DNA of 64,000 nt from CAVXZE01 sp964615365. Its GTDB lineage: Bacteria > Myxococcota_A > UBA9160 > UBA6930. The stretch covers positions 1 through 64,000 of the forward strand of contig CAZTOU010000014.1 of NCBI GenBank assembly GCA_964615365.1, in the 5' to 3' direction. Below are positions 1-8,660 of this stretch, one piece after another. Numbering within the stretch: the stretch's first letter is position 1; each line of letters opens with the position of its first letter. The position numbers and the translations under genes were made by a program. Below the pieces are notes generated by a model. The model did no database searches and was not told the DNA's origin. It saw nothing but the letters and a program-made list of their open reading frames with translations.

Positions 1-681
1 GTACCGCTTCTGCTCCGGACTCACCGGATCGATGTCTTCGACGTATTTCGGGGGCTTGTGGTGACCGTTCCAGCAGTAGAAGTTGTGGTGGTTGAAGATG
101 ACGAGGCCGCCCGGGCGCAGATGCTCTGACACCTGTTGGAAGGCCTCGTCGATCCTCATCAAGTGCTCGGTGACGTTGTGGAGGATGATGACGTCGAAGT
201 CCTCGCCGAGCGCTACGTCCTCGATGCTCCCAGGCAAGAAACGGAGGCGGCGGAAACGCCGTACCATCTGTCGGGGCGTCGTGCCGACCTCTTCTTTCCG
301 TCGTTTGCGTCGGTTCTTGGCGTAGCTCAGATCCAGATCCATCCTCGGTTCTACGCCAACGTACCTCCTCACTCCAACAATCATGTAGCCGATGGCATGC
401 AAGCCTCCGCCGCACCCCACTTCGAGCACGTCACGTCCCTGGATGTCGGAGGCGATCTTTCGCGGCCAGGCGGCGTAATCGAATTCCACAGCCAGCCGAA
501 TCAGGCGTGGAGAGAACTCCAGCAAACTGCGGAGGCCGTAGCCGTTGAACTCGAAGTACTTCCGCATGGCGCTTCGAGGATAGAGATGGTACTCGCGCTT
601 CCGTTCGCCGCGCCAAGCGACGAGTCGCTTGATGAACCTCGGCGAGAAGCGACGATGGAGGCTCTTGAGACTCGCCCACAT
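1..681 (-). CDS. SAM-dependent methyltransferase, C-terminus cut by window edge
   Basis: Class I S-adenosylmethionine methyltransferase, open at the left edge so that 227 codons are visible. The SAM-binding motif I reads VLEVGCGGG at about residues 86-94, and an acidic VGVEP strand end follows. A later FDVIILHNVTEH segment and LRPGGLVIFNHHN fit the end of the Rossmann core in the Methyltransf_11/25 type. The N-terminal 30 residues are basic. The ATG at 681 lies 13 bases after the stop of the upstream GT4 glycosyltransferase, so the two are probably one transcript. The context suggests methylation of a glycan or of a lipid-linked sugar intermediate, but the substrate is not visible in the sequence. 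Family assignment is firm; function is inferred from neighbours. Confidence 0.85.
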   Translation of the reverse strand, partial: MWASLKSLHRRFSPRFIKRLVAWRGERKREYHLYPRSAMRKYFEFNGYGLRSLLEFSPRLIRLAVEFDYAAWPRKIASDIQGRDVLEVGCGGGLHAIGYMIVGVRRYVGVEPRMDLDLSYAKNRRKRRKEEVGTTPRQMVRRFRRLRFLPGSIEDVALGEDFDVIILHNVTEHLMRIDEAFQQVSEHLRPGGLVIFNHHNFYCWNGHHKPPKYVEDIDPVSPEQKRY

Positions 682-694
682 GCTACGCCTGGCC

Positions 695-2311
695 TCAGCG
701 ACTCTTGTTGCCGAGGGAAGGTGGGGTGTTCTCCTCGGCGCCGAGTTGACCGTTTGGCTTCGGGAACTCCAGCAGGAAACGCCCGAGCTCATCCACCGAC
801 CAGTCGTGCCGGATCGGCGGAAGATCGCCGCCGCGGGCAAAGTAGTCGAGGATCCGGCGGTCGAGTTCCCTCATGAGTCTGGCCTGTTTGCCCAGTCTAA
901 CGAGCCGTCGGAGAGCGAGGAGCCTCTTGATCAGCCCGCCAATCACGACCTTGAGAGACGATCTGACCGGCTGTGGAAGGAATCGCCTGAGGCGGTACAC
1001 CCGTCTCACAAGGTCCGGTCTATCGTCCGGTGACTGCCACCTCAGCCGTCCAGAGGAAAAGAGCAGCCTCTCTACGAGTTCTGCCAGGGAGAACTCCGGT
1101 GTATTGCTCTGCGACCGTATTGCGCTCTCGCCGAGCTGGAAGAAGTCGGGAGGGATGAACATCCGCCGCATGCGCTCCGACTCGGCTGGGTACTTCGAGG
1201 CGAGCTGCTGGTAGACCGCCAAATGCCTCCGGATCTGTTCATCGATATCCCAATCCCGCCTCATCATCTCGGCGCCCGCGCGGCCAAGTCGGAATCTGGA
1301 GTCACGATCGAGGAGCAGTTGCCTCAACGAGTCGACCATTGCGGGAACGTCGCGCTCGTTGACCAGCAAACCGTTCTTCTCGTGCTGAACCAACTCGACC
1401 AGGCCGCCATGACGAGTGGCGAGGACTGGCAGCCCGGTGGCCGAGGCCTCGACGACGACGTTTGGGATCCCCTCGCAGTCACCATCCGCGCCCGTCACCG
1501 AGCAGTGAAGCAATACGTCCGCACGCTCCATATGGGTGCGCACGCCCGCATGGTTCGTCACCCCCGCGAAGTCGACGACGTCATGCAGGCCCGTCGCATC
1601 TCGCAGCTCGCGGATCTTCTCGTAATCGTCGCCCTCGCCGACGATGGTGAGGTGCACGCGGTGACCCTCCTCCATCAGTCGGTGGAGTGCTTCGAAAACG
1701 TAGGAGTGTCCCTTCTTCTCTACGATTCGTCCGACCATCAACAGGCGCAGGGCTGCCTCTGCGTCGCGATCGGATCGATCCATGTAGCGGAATCGGCGAA
1801 GATCGGTGCCCCGGCGTATGACTGTAATCCGCTCCGGAGGGACGCCATGGTCGATGAGTTGATTCATCAAATCATGGGATACGCAGATGATCTGATCGGA
1901 TGCATCCAGAAGGATCTCGTACAAGCGATCGAAATACTCGAGATGCATCTGTGTCCCGACATCCCTTCCGCCGAAACTCGTGACGAGCGGGATACGCAGG
2001 TACTGTCGGAAAAGGAGCATGCGAACGCCCGACCAGCCGAAATGCGCGTGTAGCACCGTTGGCTTCCAGACCTCCTTCAGGTACGAGGCCGCGAGCACCG
2101 CCATGGTCGGTGAGATGATGTTGTGGGTTCTCAGGCAGACAATGTTCGGTGTCGGGAAGCGATCGAGGTTTTCCGTCCGGTTGCAGAGGATGACATTGGT
2201 GACGTGCTGCCCAAGGCCGCTGATCAGGTCGTGGAGGAACGGCTGGCTCCACGAGAGGTAGGAGGAGAACTTCCCGTGCAGGACGGTCAGCGCCTTGTTG
2301 CCTTCCGTCAT
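695..2311 (-). CDS. GT4 family glycosyltransferase
   Basis: Retaining GT-B glycosyltransferase of family GT4, 538 residues from the start chosen here. Visible marks are HAHFGWSG in the N-terminal acceptor domain, FGGRDV, VSHDL, and the C-terminal donor-site motif EGIPNVVVEA (E-x7-E) followed by TGLPVLATRHGG. After the catalytic part comes a basic tail of about 130 residues with no domain I recognise. A longer frame begins at 2383, but the ATG at 2311 has AGGA five bases upstream and gives an N-terminus matching the paralogue at 4261. The protein is a close paralogue of that gene over its whole length, including the unusual opening segment with SQPFL. Probably adds a sugar to a cell-surface polysaccharide; donor and acceptor are unknown. 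Confidence 0.88.
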   Translation of the reverse strand: MTEGNKALTVLHGKFSSYLSWSQPFLHDLISGLGQHVTNVILCNRTENLDRFPTPNIVCLRTHNIISPTMAVLAASYLKEVWKPTVLHAHFGWSGVRMLLFRQYLRIPLVTSFGGRDVGTQMHLEYFDRLYEILLDASDQIICVSHDLMNQLIDHGVPPERITVIRRGTDLRRFRYMDRSDRDAEAALRLLMVGRIVEKKGHSYVFEALHRLMEEGHRVHLTIVGEGDDYEKIRELRDATGLHDVVDFAGVTNHAGVRTHMERADVLLHCSVTGADGDCEGIPNVVVEASATGLPVLATRHGGLVELVQHEKNGLLVNERDVPAMVDSLRQLLLDRDSRFRLGRAGAEMMRRDWDIDEQIRRHLAVYQQLASKYPAESERMRRMFIPPDFFQLGESAIRSQSNTPEFSLAELVERLLFSSGRLRWQSPDDRPDLVRRVYRLRRFLPQPVRSSLKVVIGGLIKRLLALRRLVRLGKQARLMRELDRRILDYFARGGDLPPIRHDWSVDELGRFLLEFPKPNGQLGAEENTPPSLGNKSR

Positions 2312-2611
2312 GTTCTTCCTGGTCAGTCGAGCCATCCGATGAGCATCCTCAGTTGGCGAACCGGCCCGCGCCGGGAGGGCCACCGAGTGAAGGATTTTCG
2401 CAGGGTCCTAGCATCGGGGCAATCCGCGGCCGAGGACACAATCCGGTTCCCGCGGGGCAAGTGCAGCTCCGGCCGTGGTATCCTCGACGCGCCGATGCGC
2501 ATCACGGAGGGGACAATGGGCGTGATCCTGCACCCGGCTACCCGCCCCTACGTCCATCCAGGGTGCGCCGATTTCGAGTGCGCAGGTCGCGAGAAGGTGA
2601 GTGACTGATCG
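2312..2611. promoter_or_regulatory. Divergent intergenic region between two glycan gene blocks
   Basis: About 300 bases between the leftward GT4 gene and the rightward GT-C gene, so promoters for both blocks should lie here. I see no convincing -35/-10 pair and no perfect inverted repeat. Short open frames in it have no family signature. Confidence 0.4.
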
Positions 2612-4264
2612 ATGCGGTGGGCCCTCGCCATCCTGTGCTTGTGCACTCTCGGCTATTGGTCCCTGCAATACCATCCTTTCTACCTGCCCAACAACGACTA
2701 CTACTCCTTCGAAGACTCGGCGAAGCAGATGGGAAGCGGCGAGCTCCCGCGAAGCTACAAGCGGATGCCGGTCTTCCCGGGGCTGATGACGGCCGTGGCG
2801 CCCGCCATGCCCGAGCCTCACCCGGAGCTGAACGCGGCACTCGTGCTCAACATCGGGTTCTCGATCGGCGTGCTGATCCTGCTGTACTCGCTCGGCACGC
2901 GCACTCTGGGACCGGGTGCCATCCTGTTGCCCCTCTTCTTCGCGACAACGATCCAGTTCCACTGTATGGGGCTTCAGCCCCTGGTGGAGCCGAGCCTTGG
3001 GTTCTTCACGATCCTGACGTTCGTGTTGTTCCTCCGGCGTTCCCCGTGGCAGTACGCCGCGGTCTTCGTGGCCGCTCTGGGACGCTACGAGGTGGCGACC
3101 CTGATTCCCATCCTCTTTCTGGTGAACGCATGGGCAGAGCGCGACGTCCGCCGGCACCTGGTCCGGGCCGGACTGGCGTCGATCGGGGTGGTGGTCTGGG
3201 TTCTGCTCGGCGCGCTCAGTGGCTCGGGAACCAGTCGGTATGTGACCCTCATGGAAGGGATGGGCTGGATGCCGGCGCCGAGCTTCGTTCTCCGCATCGC
3301 GAGCGAGGCCTTCGCCGGGCTGTATGTTCCGCGCGCGTTCATGCTGCCGCCGTTCCTTCTGGCCGTTGTTCTTCCCTGTGCCGTGGGTGTGTGGGTCGGC
3401 TGGCGCGAGTTCCGGCGCGACACGCTGGCGATGCTGCTCTTCATCGGGGTGCACGCCTTGGTGATCGTCGCGTTCGGGATCGACAAGGACCGCTACGTCT
3501 ACCCGACTCTCTGGATCCCCTTGCTCTTCTTCGCGCTCGGGCTCCTGCGCCTGGTGGACTGGCTGTACGCCGAGCTGCGCGAGCGCATCTCCGAGCGGGG
3601 CGGCGGCCCGCTCGCGGCGGGAGCCGCCGCGCTGTGGCTCGCGGCTTCCGGAGTCTGGGTCCATATCCTGCTTTCGCGGCCAGACGTGGCGCCCTGGCCG
3701 TCGGATCTGGCCTTCACGGGGGTCTGCGTCGCCCTGGCGGTTCCGGTCTTCTGGCGCCGGTGCCCCACACACCGGGCCCTGTGGGTGGCCTTGGTGTGTG
3801 GGGCCATGATCCTCGTGACGTCGCTCCTGGCCGGGGGTATGGCCAACAAGAAGCAGAAGCTCTTCAGTATCCGCTGGGCAAACTACCCATCGTACGTCCT
3901 GGCGCAGTGGCTGGGAGAGGAGCTCTTGCCCAACGAGGGAATCGTCGTACTCGGGCCGGCCCATATCCACCACCTGATAGAGCTGGAGCGGGACCGGGTC
4001 TTGAGCTTCGGAGGCGCCGGGGTGGATACAACCGATGCGCTGGCGGCGGTGATGCAGGAGAGGGGCATCACCCATGTCGCGTACACTTGGCGGGAGCCGG
4101 TGAGGAGTCCTTCTGCTGCGCATTACTATCGCGTGAAGCGCGTCGCCCTGGCGGAGCGCTTCCGCGACGGAAAGCGAGTGCCGGGATTCGAGCACGTGGC
4201 TACGCTTCCGGTCTCCGAGGAGCTGAATCAGGGCGACGTGCAGGTCTATCGGCTGCGACCATGA
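2612..4264 (+). CDS. GT-C fold membrane glycosyltransferase (ArnT/GT39-like)
   Basis: Integral membrane protein of 550 residues with roughly ten hydrophobic segments. It begins with a signal-anchor helix, then a first outer loop containing NNDYYSFED, whose acidic residues sit where GT-C enzymes carry their catalytic Asp/Glu, followed by RMPVFPGLM, which resembles the R-x-P-x-x-P element of the PMT/ArnT superfamily. The C-terminal 150 residues are soluble. GT-C enzymes transfer a sugar from a polyprenyl-phosphate donor on the outer face of the inner membrane. The stop codon overlaps the ATG of the next gene in ATGA, indicating translational coupling with that GT4. The fold is well supported; donor and acceptor are unknown. 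Confidence 0.75.
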   Translation: MRWALAILCLCTLGYWSLQYHPFYLPNNDYYSFEDSAKQMGSGELPRSYKRMPVFPGLMTAVAPAMPEPHPELNAALVLNIGFSIGVLILLYSLGTRTLGPGAILLPLFFATTIQFHCMGLQPLVEPSLGFFTILTFVLFLRRSPWQYAAVFVAALGRYEVATLIPILFLVNAWAERDVRRHLVRAGLASIGVVVWVLLGALSGSGTSRYVTLMEGMGWMPAPSFVLRIASEAFAGLYVPRAFMLPPFLLAVVLPCAVGVWVGWREFRRDTLAMLLFIGVHALVIVAFGIDKDRYVYPTLWIPLLFFALGLLRLVDWLYAELRERISERGGGPLAAGAAALWLAASGVWVHILLSRPDVAPWPSDLAFTGVCVALAVPVFWRRCPTHRALWVALVCGAMILVTSLLAGGMANKKQKLFSIRWANYPSYVLAQWLGEELLPNEGIVVLGPAHIHHLIELERDRVLSFGGAGVDTTDALAAVMQERGITHVAYTWREPVRSPSAAHYYRVKRVALAERFRDGKRVPGFEHVATLPVSEELNQGDVQVYRLRP

Positions 4265-5781
4265 AGAACTCCTCCCGCGAACCGATGACACAGCGACCCG
4301 ACGACCCCCTCACCGTCTATCAGGCGAAGTTCCAGACCTACCTGCTGTGGTCCCAGCCGTTCCTGTATCGGTTGTTCGAGTCCCTCGAGCCCTACACCAG
4401 GCAGATCGTGCTGACGCAGCGGGTGGAGCACGCCGACCTGTTTCCGCTGCCCGTCATCAAACGGCTCAATTCCCGGGTCTTCTACAGCCCCTACCACGCA
4501 CATGTCGCGGCCTGCAAGTTGCAGCAGCGACACGGAGGCGACCTGATTCACGCTCATTTCGGCTTCACCGCCTACAAGCTGATGCTGCTCAAGCATTTCA
4601 TGCGGGTACCGATGGTGGTGACCTTCGGCGGCACGGACCTGGCCTCGCATGCGGTCCGTCCAAAGACCCATCGGCTGTATCAGGTCCTGTTCGACATCGT
4701 CGAGCAGTCGGTGGCGGTGAGCGAGGATCTTCGACAGAGCGCGATCCAGCTGGGGTGTCCGCCCGACAAGATCATCACCGTCCACCGCGGAGTCGACACG
4801 GAGCAGTTTCGCTTCTGGGACCGCAGCTCCCGCGGCGAGAAGGAGCCGAGGATCCTCATGGTGTCGCGGCTGAGCAGGAAGAAGGGCCATCTCGATGCGG
4901 TCGCGGCCCTGTCTCGGTTGCGGGAAGACGCCGCCGATTGGCATCTCTCCATCGTCGGTTCGGGTCCGGAGGAGGCCCCCATACGGGAGCTGGTCGGAAG
5001 ACTCGACCTGACCGAGAAGGTCACCTTCACCGGAAATCTGCCCATCGAAGACGTCCGTCATCTCATGGTTGCATCGGACATCCTGCTCCATCCCTCCGTG
5101 ACTCCCCGGGACGGCGACCGGGAGGGGATTCCGAATGCGCTGATGGAAGCACAGGCGACCGGGCTGCCCGTCGTCGCCACCAGGCACGGCGGCATCCCGG
5201 AGTTGGTCGTCGATGGGGAGACGGGTCTCCTGGTCGAGGAGCGCGATACCGAGGCGCTCGCCGACGCTCTCCGCTGCCTGCTGACCTCGAGACAGAGGCG
5301 GCTCGAGCTCGGGGCCGCGGGCGGAAGGCGGATCGCGCGGGAGTTCTCTCTCCAGCGCCAGGCACAGCGGTACCTCGAGATCTATCGCGATCTGTCCCGG
5401 CGCTTCCCGAAGGACGGCAGCGCCCTCGAGAAGGTCGGGACGAAGGCTCCGATCCCCGCGTTGCTGCGGGAGGCAGAGAGCGAGACCATCTCGGATGGAA
5501 CCTACTCGCTCTCGGAAGTGCTAGAGCATCGCTTCGTCGAGCGCAGCCTGGAGTCGGAGGCGCCCGACCCGTGGTGGTATCGGCGATACTGGAGGATCAA
5601 GGAGTACCTCCCCATCAAGCTCCGCGGGGCGGTGAAGACCGTGCTGCAGCGGAGCGTCGGCGCCCTCCCGGTCGGCGCGGAACAGCGAGACGATGCCATC
5701 TGGGCGGCGATCCAGGAATCGAAGGTGCCCGATCCCTTCCAGCCACCGAGGAGGTGGCGCGACCTGATCGGCACCGGCTGA
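4261..5781 (+). CDS. GT4 family glycosyltransferase, paralogue of the gene at 695-2311
   Basis: A 506-residue GT-B glycosyltransferase. It shows HAHFGFTAYK, FGGTDLASH, VSEDLRQ, HRGVDTEQF, the VSRLSRKKGH element that opens the donor domain, and EGIPNALMEA (E-x7-E) followed by TGLPVVATRHGG. An extra C-terminal stretch of about 110 residues matches the tail of the leftward GT4. Its start overlaps the stop of the GT-C gene by four bases. An internal ATG at 4285 would align with the paralogue start, so the first eight residues are uncertain. The nearby ancestor-related copy suggests a duplication, and the pair may add successive sugars to the same chain. Confidence 0.88.
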   Translation: MKNSSREPMTQRPDDPLTVYQAKFQTYLLWSQPFLYRLFESLEPYTRQIVLTQRVEHADLFPLPVIKRLNSRVFYSPYHAHVAACKLQQRHGGDLIHAHFGFTAYKLMLLKHFMRVPMVVTFGGTDLASHAVRPKTHRLYQVLFDIVEQSVAVSEDLRQSAIQLGCPPDKIITVHRGVDTEQFRFWDRSSRGEKEPRILMVSRLSRKKGHLDAVAALSRLREDAADWHLSIVGSGPEEAPIRELVGRLDLTEKVTFTGNLPIEDVRHLMVASDILLHPSVTPRDGDREGIPNALMEAQATGLPVVATRHGGIPELVVDGETGLLVEERDTEALADALRCLLTSRQRRLELGAAGGRRIAREFSLQRQAQRYLEIYRDLSRRFPKDGSALEKVGTKAPIPALLREAESETISDGTYSLSEVLEHRFVERSLESEAPDPWWYRRYWRIKEYLPIKLRGAVKTVLQRSVGALPVGAEQRDDAIWAAIQESKVPDPFQPPRRWRDLIGTG

Positions 5782-5830
5782 GATCCACGGCCCGTCCGGG
5801 TCGAGTGGAAGCCGGGGGGACGAAGCCAGC

Positions 5831-6988
5831 TCAGCGTTCGAAGCCGGAGATCGTCTCGCGGTAGATCTCTTCCAGGCGCTCCGCCTGCTTGACCAGATCG
5901 AACTCCCGTTCGATCCGCTTCCGACCCGCTTCGCCCATCCTGCCTCGGAGCTCCGCGTTCGTGAGCAGCAGGAGAAGCCGATCGGCCAGCGCCGCGACGT
6001 CGCGCTCCGGCACCAGAAAGCCCGTGGTTCCGTCGGCGATGATCTCCGGGATGCCGCTGTGATGGGTGCCGATCAGCGGCCTGCCCGTGGCCGCCGCCTC
6101 GAGAACCACCGTGGGCAGCCCTTCGGAATCCCCGTTGGCCGCGGTCACGCTCGGCTGACAGACGATCGAGGCGCGCTGCATCAAGCCCGCCACCTCCCGG
6201 TGGGACAGCGATCCGTGAAAGGTCACCCTGGCGGAGAGCTCACGCTCGGAGGTCAATCGCTCCAGTGACTGGCGAAGCGGGCCATCGCCCGCGATCTCCA
6301 GTCGCGCCTCGGGTACCTGCCCGGCGATTCGGGCGAAGGCCTCGACCAGGTATTCCATTCCCTTCTTCTCGACCATCCTTCCGACGGAGAGGACGGTCCG
6401 ATCCCCGGCTTCGCGATCCGGCGGCGTGAAGGCGCCGACATCGACGCCGTTGTAGTGGACGATGGTTCGACCCGGAGGGAATCCGCTCTCCAGCAGTCGG
6501 CTGCGCAGGTACTCGGAGACGGCGATGAACAGGGTTCCTCGACGCCGGAGACGTTCCGCGAACAGCCCATAGCGAATCCACGCCGGCTTTCCCGAGAGCA
6601 GGAGCCTGGCGCGGCTCATGGTGGCGTCGAATCCCCAGAACGTCGTGATCAGCGGCAGCCGGTGTCGGAGCGCAAAGGGGAGTGCGTAGAGACCCTCCAC
6701 CCCGAAATGGGCGTGAAGGAGATCGACCTCTTCCCGCGCGATCGCCCTGTCGAGAGCGGCGGCGCGTCCGGTCGAGATGTAGACCAGCTCTCGAACGCGA
6801 CCCGCGAGGCCACCGTCGGAGTTGACGAGGTGGGCGGGCGGGAGCTCGAATCGATCGCTGTTCTGGCGCCGAATGCCCAGCGCGACGACGTCCACGCCGC
6901 GGAGATGCCGGATCTGCTCGGCGATGAACGTCTCCGACAGCGGCAAGAGGGTATGCCGGAAAATCGCAGTCTTGGTTCTTCGCGTCAT
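5831..6988 (-). CDS. GT4 family glycosyltransferase (third in cluster)
   Basis: A 385-residue GT4 enzyme, the usual length for the family, with no tail. It carries SETFIAEQIRHL near the N-terminus (typical of exopolysaccharide and colanic-acid type transferases), HAHFGVEGLY, FWGFDAT, HYNGVDVGAF, GRMVEKKGMEYL, and the donor-site motif EGLPTVVLEA followed by TGRPLIGTHHSGIPE. It is more distant from the two GT4 proteins on its left than they are from each other. It follows the selenoprotein gene on the same strand after 66 bases and converges with the GT4 at 4261-5781. Likely role is assembly of a surface polysaccharide. Confidence 0.88.
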   Translation of the reverse strand: MTRRTKTAIFRHTLLPLSETFIAEQIRHLRGVDVVALGIRRQNSDRFELPPAHLVNSDGGLAGRVRELVYISTGRAAALDRAIAREEVDLLHAHFGVEGLYALPFALRHRLPLITTFWGFDATMSRARLLLSGKPAWIRYGLFAERLRRRGTLFIAVSEYLRSRLLESGFPPGRTIVHYNGVDVGAFTPPDREAGDRTVLSVGRMVEKKGMEYLVEAFARIAGQVPEARLEIAGDGPLRQSLERLTSERELSARVTFHGSLSHREVAGLMQRASIVCQPSVTAANGDSEGLPTVVLEAAATGRPLIGTHHSGIPEIIADGTTGFLVPERDVAALADRLLLLLTNAELRGRMGEAGRKRIEREFDLVKQAERLEEIYRETISGFER

Positions 6989-7054
6989 GTCGTCGAGCGC
7001 GGGTGTGGTCGATCGCTTCGGATCGAGTCATGGTACCCGGTTCGCGGCGTTCCG

Positions 7055-8587
7055 TCAGAGCCGCTCCTCGCGGTCGCAAGTCTCCTCGCAGATCCTCCAG
7101 AGCTCGAGGCGCTGCTCCTCGGACTCCCCCGTGTACGGCAGCAGGTGTGCCCGACGAATCGCGCGATCGAAGAAGAAGCAGCCGGTCCACTGCCTCGCCC
7201 GGGGGGAGGCCGCGAGCCACACCACGCTGTCGGCTCCCTCGGCCGGGGTGCGGAGAATCGCCCGCGTGACGCGGTGGAGGGTGGGGAGGGACGTCTTCAT
7301 CAAGGGCGTGTCGGTCCAGCCCGGATGCATCGAGTTCACCACGACCGAGGTTCCCCGGAGCTCCTCCGCGAACAGCTTCGCCAGGACCACCTGCGCGCGC
7401 TTGGTCTCGGCGTAGGCGGTGAGGCCGTCGAACTCGCGATCCTTCCAGTTCGGATCGCGGGTGTGGAGTCTTCGCGCGTACATGCCTCCGGACGATACCC
7501 AGATCACCCTCGCATCCGAGGACTTCTCGAGCGCGGACTGCAGGAGTCGCGTCAGCAGGAAAGGACCCACCACGTGGGTGGCGAAGCTGAGCTCCAGTCC
7601 GTCCTCCGTCTCGGTCCGCTCCTCCACGAGTGCTCCGGCGTCGTGGATGAGCACGTCCACGGGTCGCTCCCGGAGCCCGGCCGCCGCGGACCGCACCGAT
7701 GCGAGCCGGGAGACGTCCAGCTCCAGGGCGGAGACCCTCGGGTTGCCGGTCTGCTCGCGGATTCGCGCCGCCGCCGCCTCGCCCCGCTCCGGGCCCCGGG
7801 ACAGCATCACCACCTCGGCGCCGAGATCCGCCAGGGCCAGCGCCGCCTCCTGGCCGATTCCCGAGCTGGCTCCGGTGATCAGGCAGCGGCGCCCGGAGAG
7901 GTCCACGTCGAGGTCGTCCGGCTGGAAGGCGAGCGACCGGATCTGGAAGCCCACGCGATCGAAAGAGAGCACGAGGGTGGATTCGACGAGGCGGGAGAGG
8001 GCTCGGCCGATCGCGCTGGTGAGGGAGCCGTCCGCGGACGACTCTCCGATCACGGGGGCGTTCCTGGAGAGCGCCTCCAGGATCGCGTCCACCGGCGCGT
8101 GGTCTCCCGCCTCTCGACTCAGATAGCTGTACGTCAGTCTTCCGCCGGGCTGGATCACGAACACGCCGCCCAGCTGCCAGAGGTCCCCCTGGATGCTCCC
8201 CTGCCGCGAGCCGCGGGAGAGGGCGCGCAGCGCGTTGCGCGGAACGCGGGGCGAGAGGCTCTCGACGCGCCCCCGCCGCAGCCCGGCGGCGCGGTACGCG
8301 CGCAGCTCGGGATCGACCAGCAAGGGCGTGTCGAGATGGAAGTCCTCGCGGAAGGCCGCAGCGAAGCTTCTCGCACCGTTTCCCACCACGGCCAGCTCCG
8401 CTCCCAGAGCCCGGATCTCCTCCACCCGATCGCGCAACTGCGCGACCTGCTCACGGCAGAACAGTCAGCCGAAGTGACGGATGAAGACGAGGACGACCGC
8501 CCGTTCCTGCCAGAGCGATCCGAGCCGCACCGGCTCTCCCTGCCAGTCCGAGAGCTCGATGCCGGAGAGCCTGGTGGCCACTCTCAC
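7055..8587 (-). CDS. Selenocysteine peroxiredoxin-like domain fused to short-chain dehydrogenase (UGA read as Sec)
   Basis: One 510-residue protein if the in-frame TGA at 8465-8467 is read as selenocysteine. Start is GTG at 8587, with GAGGAGG seven bases upstream. The N-terminal domain (about 10-175) is of the AhpC/TSA_2 peroxiredoxin-like type. Its redox motif here reads VFIRHFG-U41-LF-C44-REQ, where family members normally have CxxC. Homology continues in the same frame after the codon through VVGNG, LLVDPELRAYRA and DLWQLGGVFV. From about residue 200 to the end it is a DHRS12-like SDR: TGASSGIG at 238-245, VSSGG near 365, YAETK at 392-396, then NSMHPGWTDTP. A hairpin suited to a bacterial SECIS follows the UGA. 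Neighbours are an exported protein 73 bases upstream and a GT4 66 bases downstream. Role inferred: thiol or peroxide redox coupled to NAD(P)H; substrate unknown. The alternative is a recent nonsense mutation. A naive caller would start at TTG 8437 and lose the redox motif. Confidence 0.82.
8428..8467 (-). promoter_or_regulatory. Candidate bacterial SECIS hairpin with the Sec UGA
   Basis: On the minus strand the UGA (8467-8465) is followed after 17 bases by an 8-bp stem: 5' arm GGTCGCGC (8447-8440), loop AGTT (8439-8436), 3' arm GCGCGATC (8435-8428), with one G.U pair. The G at the second loop position sits 26 bases after the UGA, which fits the spacing and the apical G expected of bacterial SECIS elements read by SelB. 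A weaker inner hairpin, CTGC-CGTGA-GCAG, lies nearer the codon and competes with it. The fit was judged by eye; no folding energy was computed. Confidence 0.6.
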
Positions 8588-8660
8588 GCGAGATCCTCCT
8601 CGATCACCCGACGCGCTCCTGCCATGGAAGGCTCCTTTTGCCGCGCTGGCAAGACCCCGC

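Noticed and set aside
2408..4291. A 627-residue leftward frame opposite the GT-C gene
   Set aside because: Charged low-complexity translation typical of an antisense shadow in GC-rich DNA; the GT-C protein on the other strand has clear membrane helices.
2617..5781. A 1054-residue rightward frame
   Set aside because: Only the part from 4261 is protein-like (GT4). The first half overlaps the GT-C gene in another frame and has a shadow-like Arg/Gly/Ala composition.
7055..8437. SDR gene starting at TTG 8437 as a stand-alone protein
   Set aside because: There is no ribosome-binding site at the TTG, and the peroxiredoxin-like sequence continues in frame upstream through the UGA to a GTG with a strong Shine-Dalgarno sequence.
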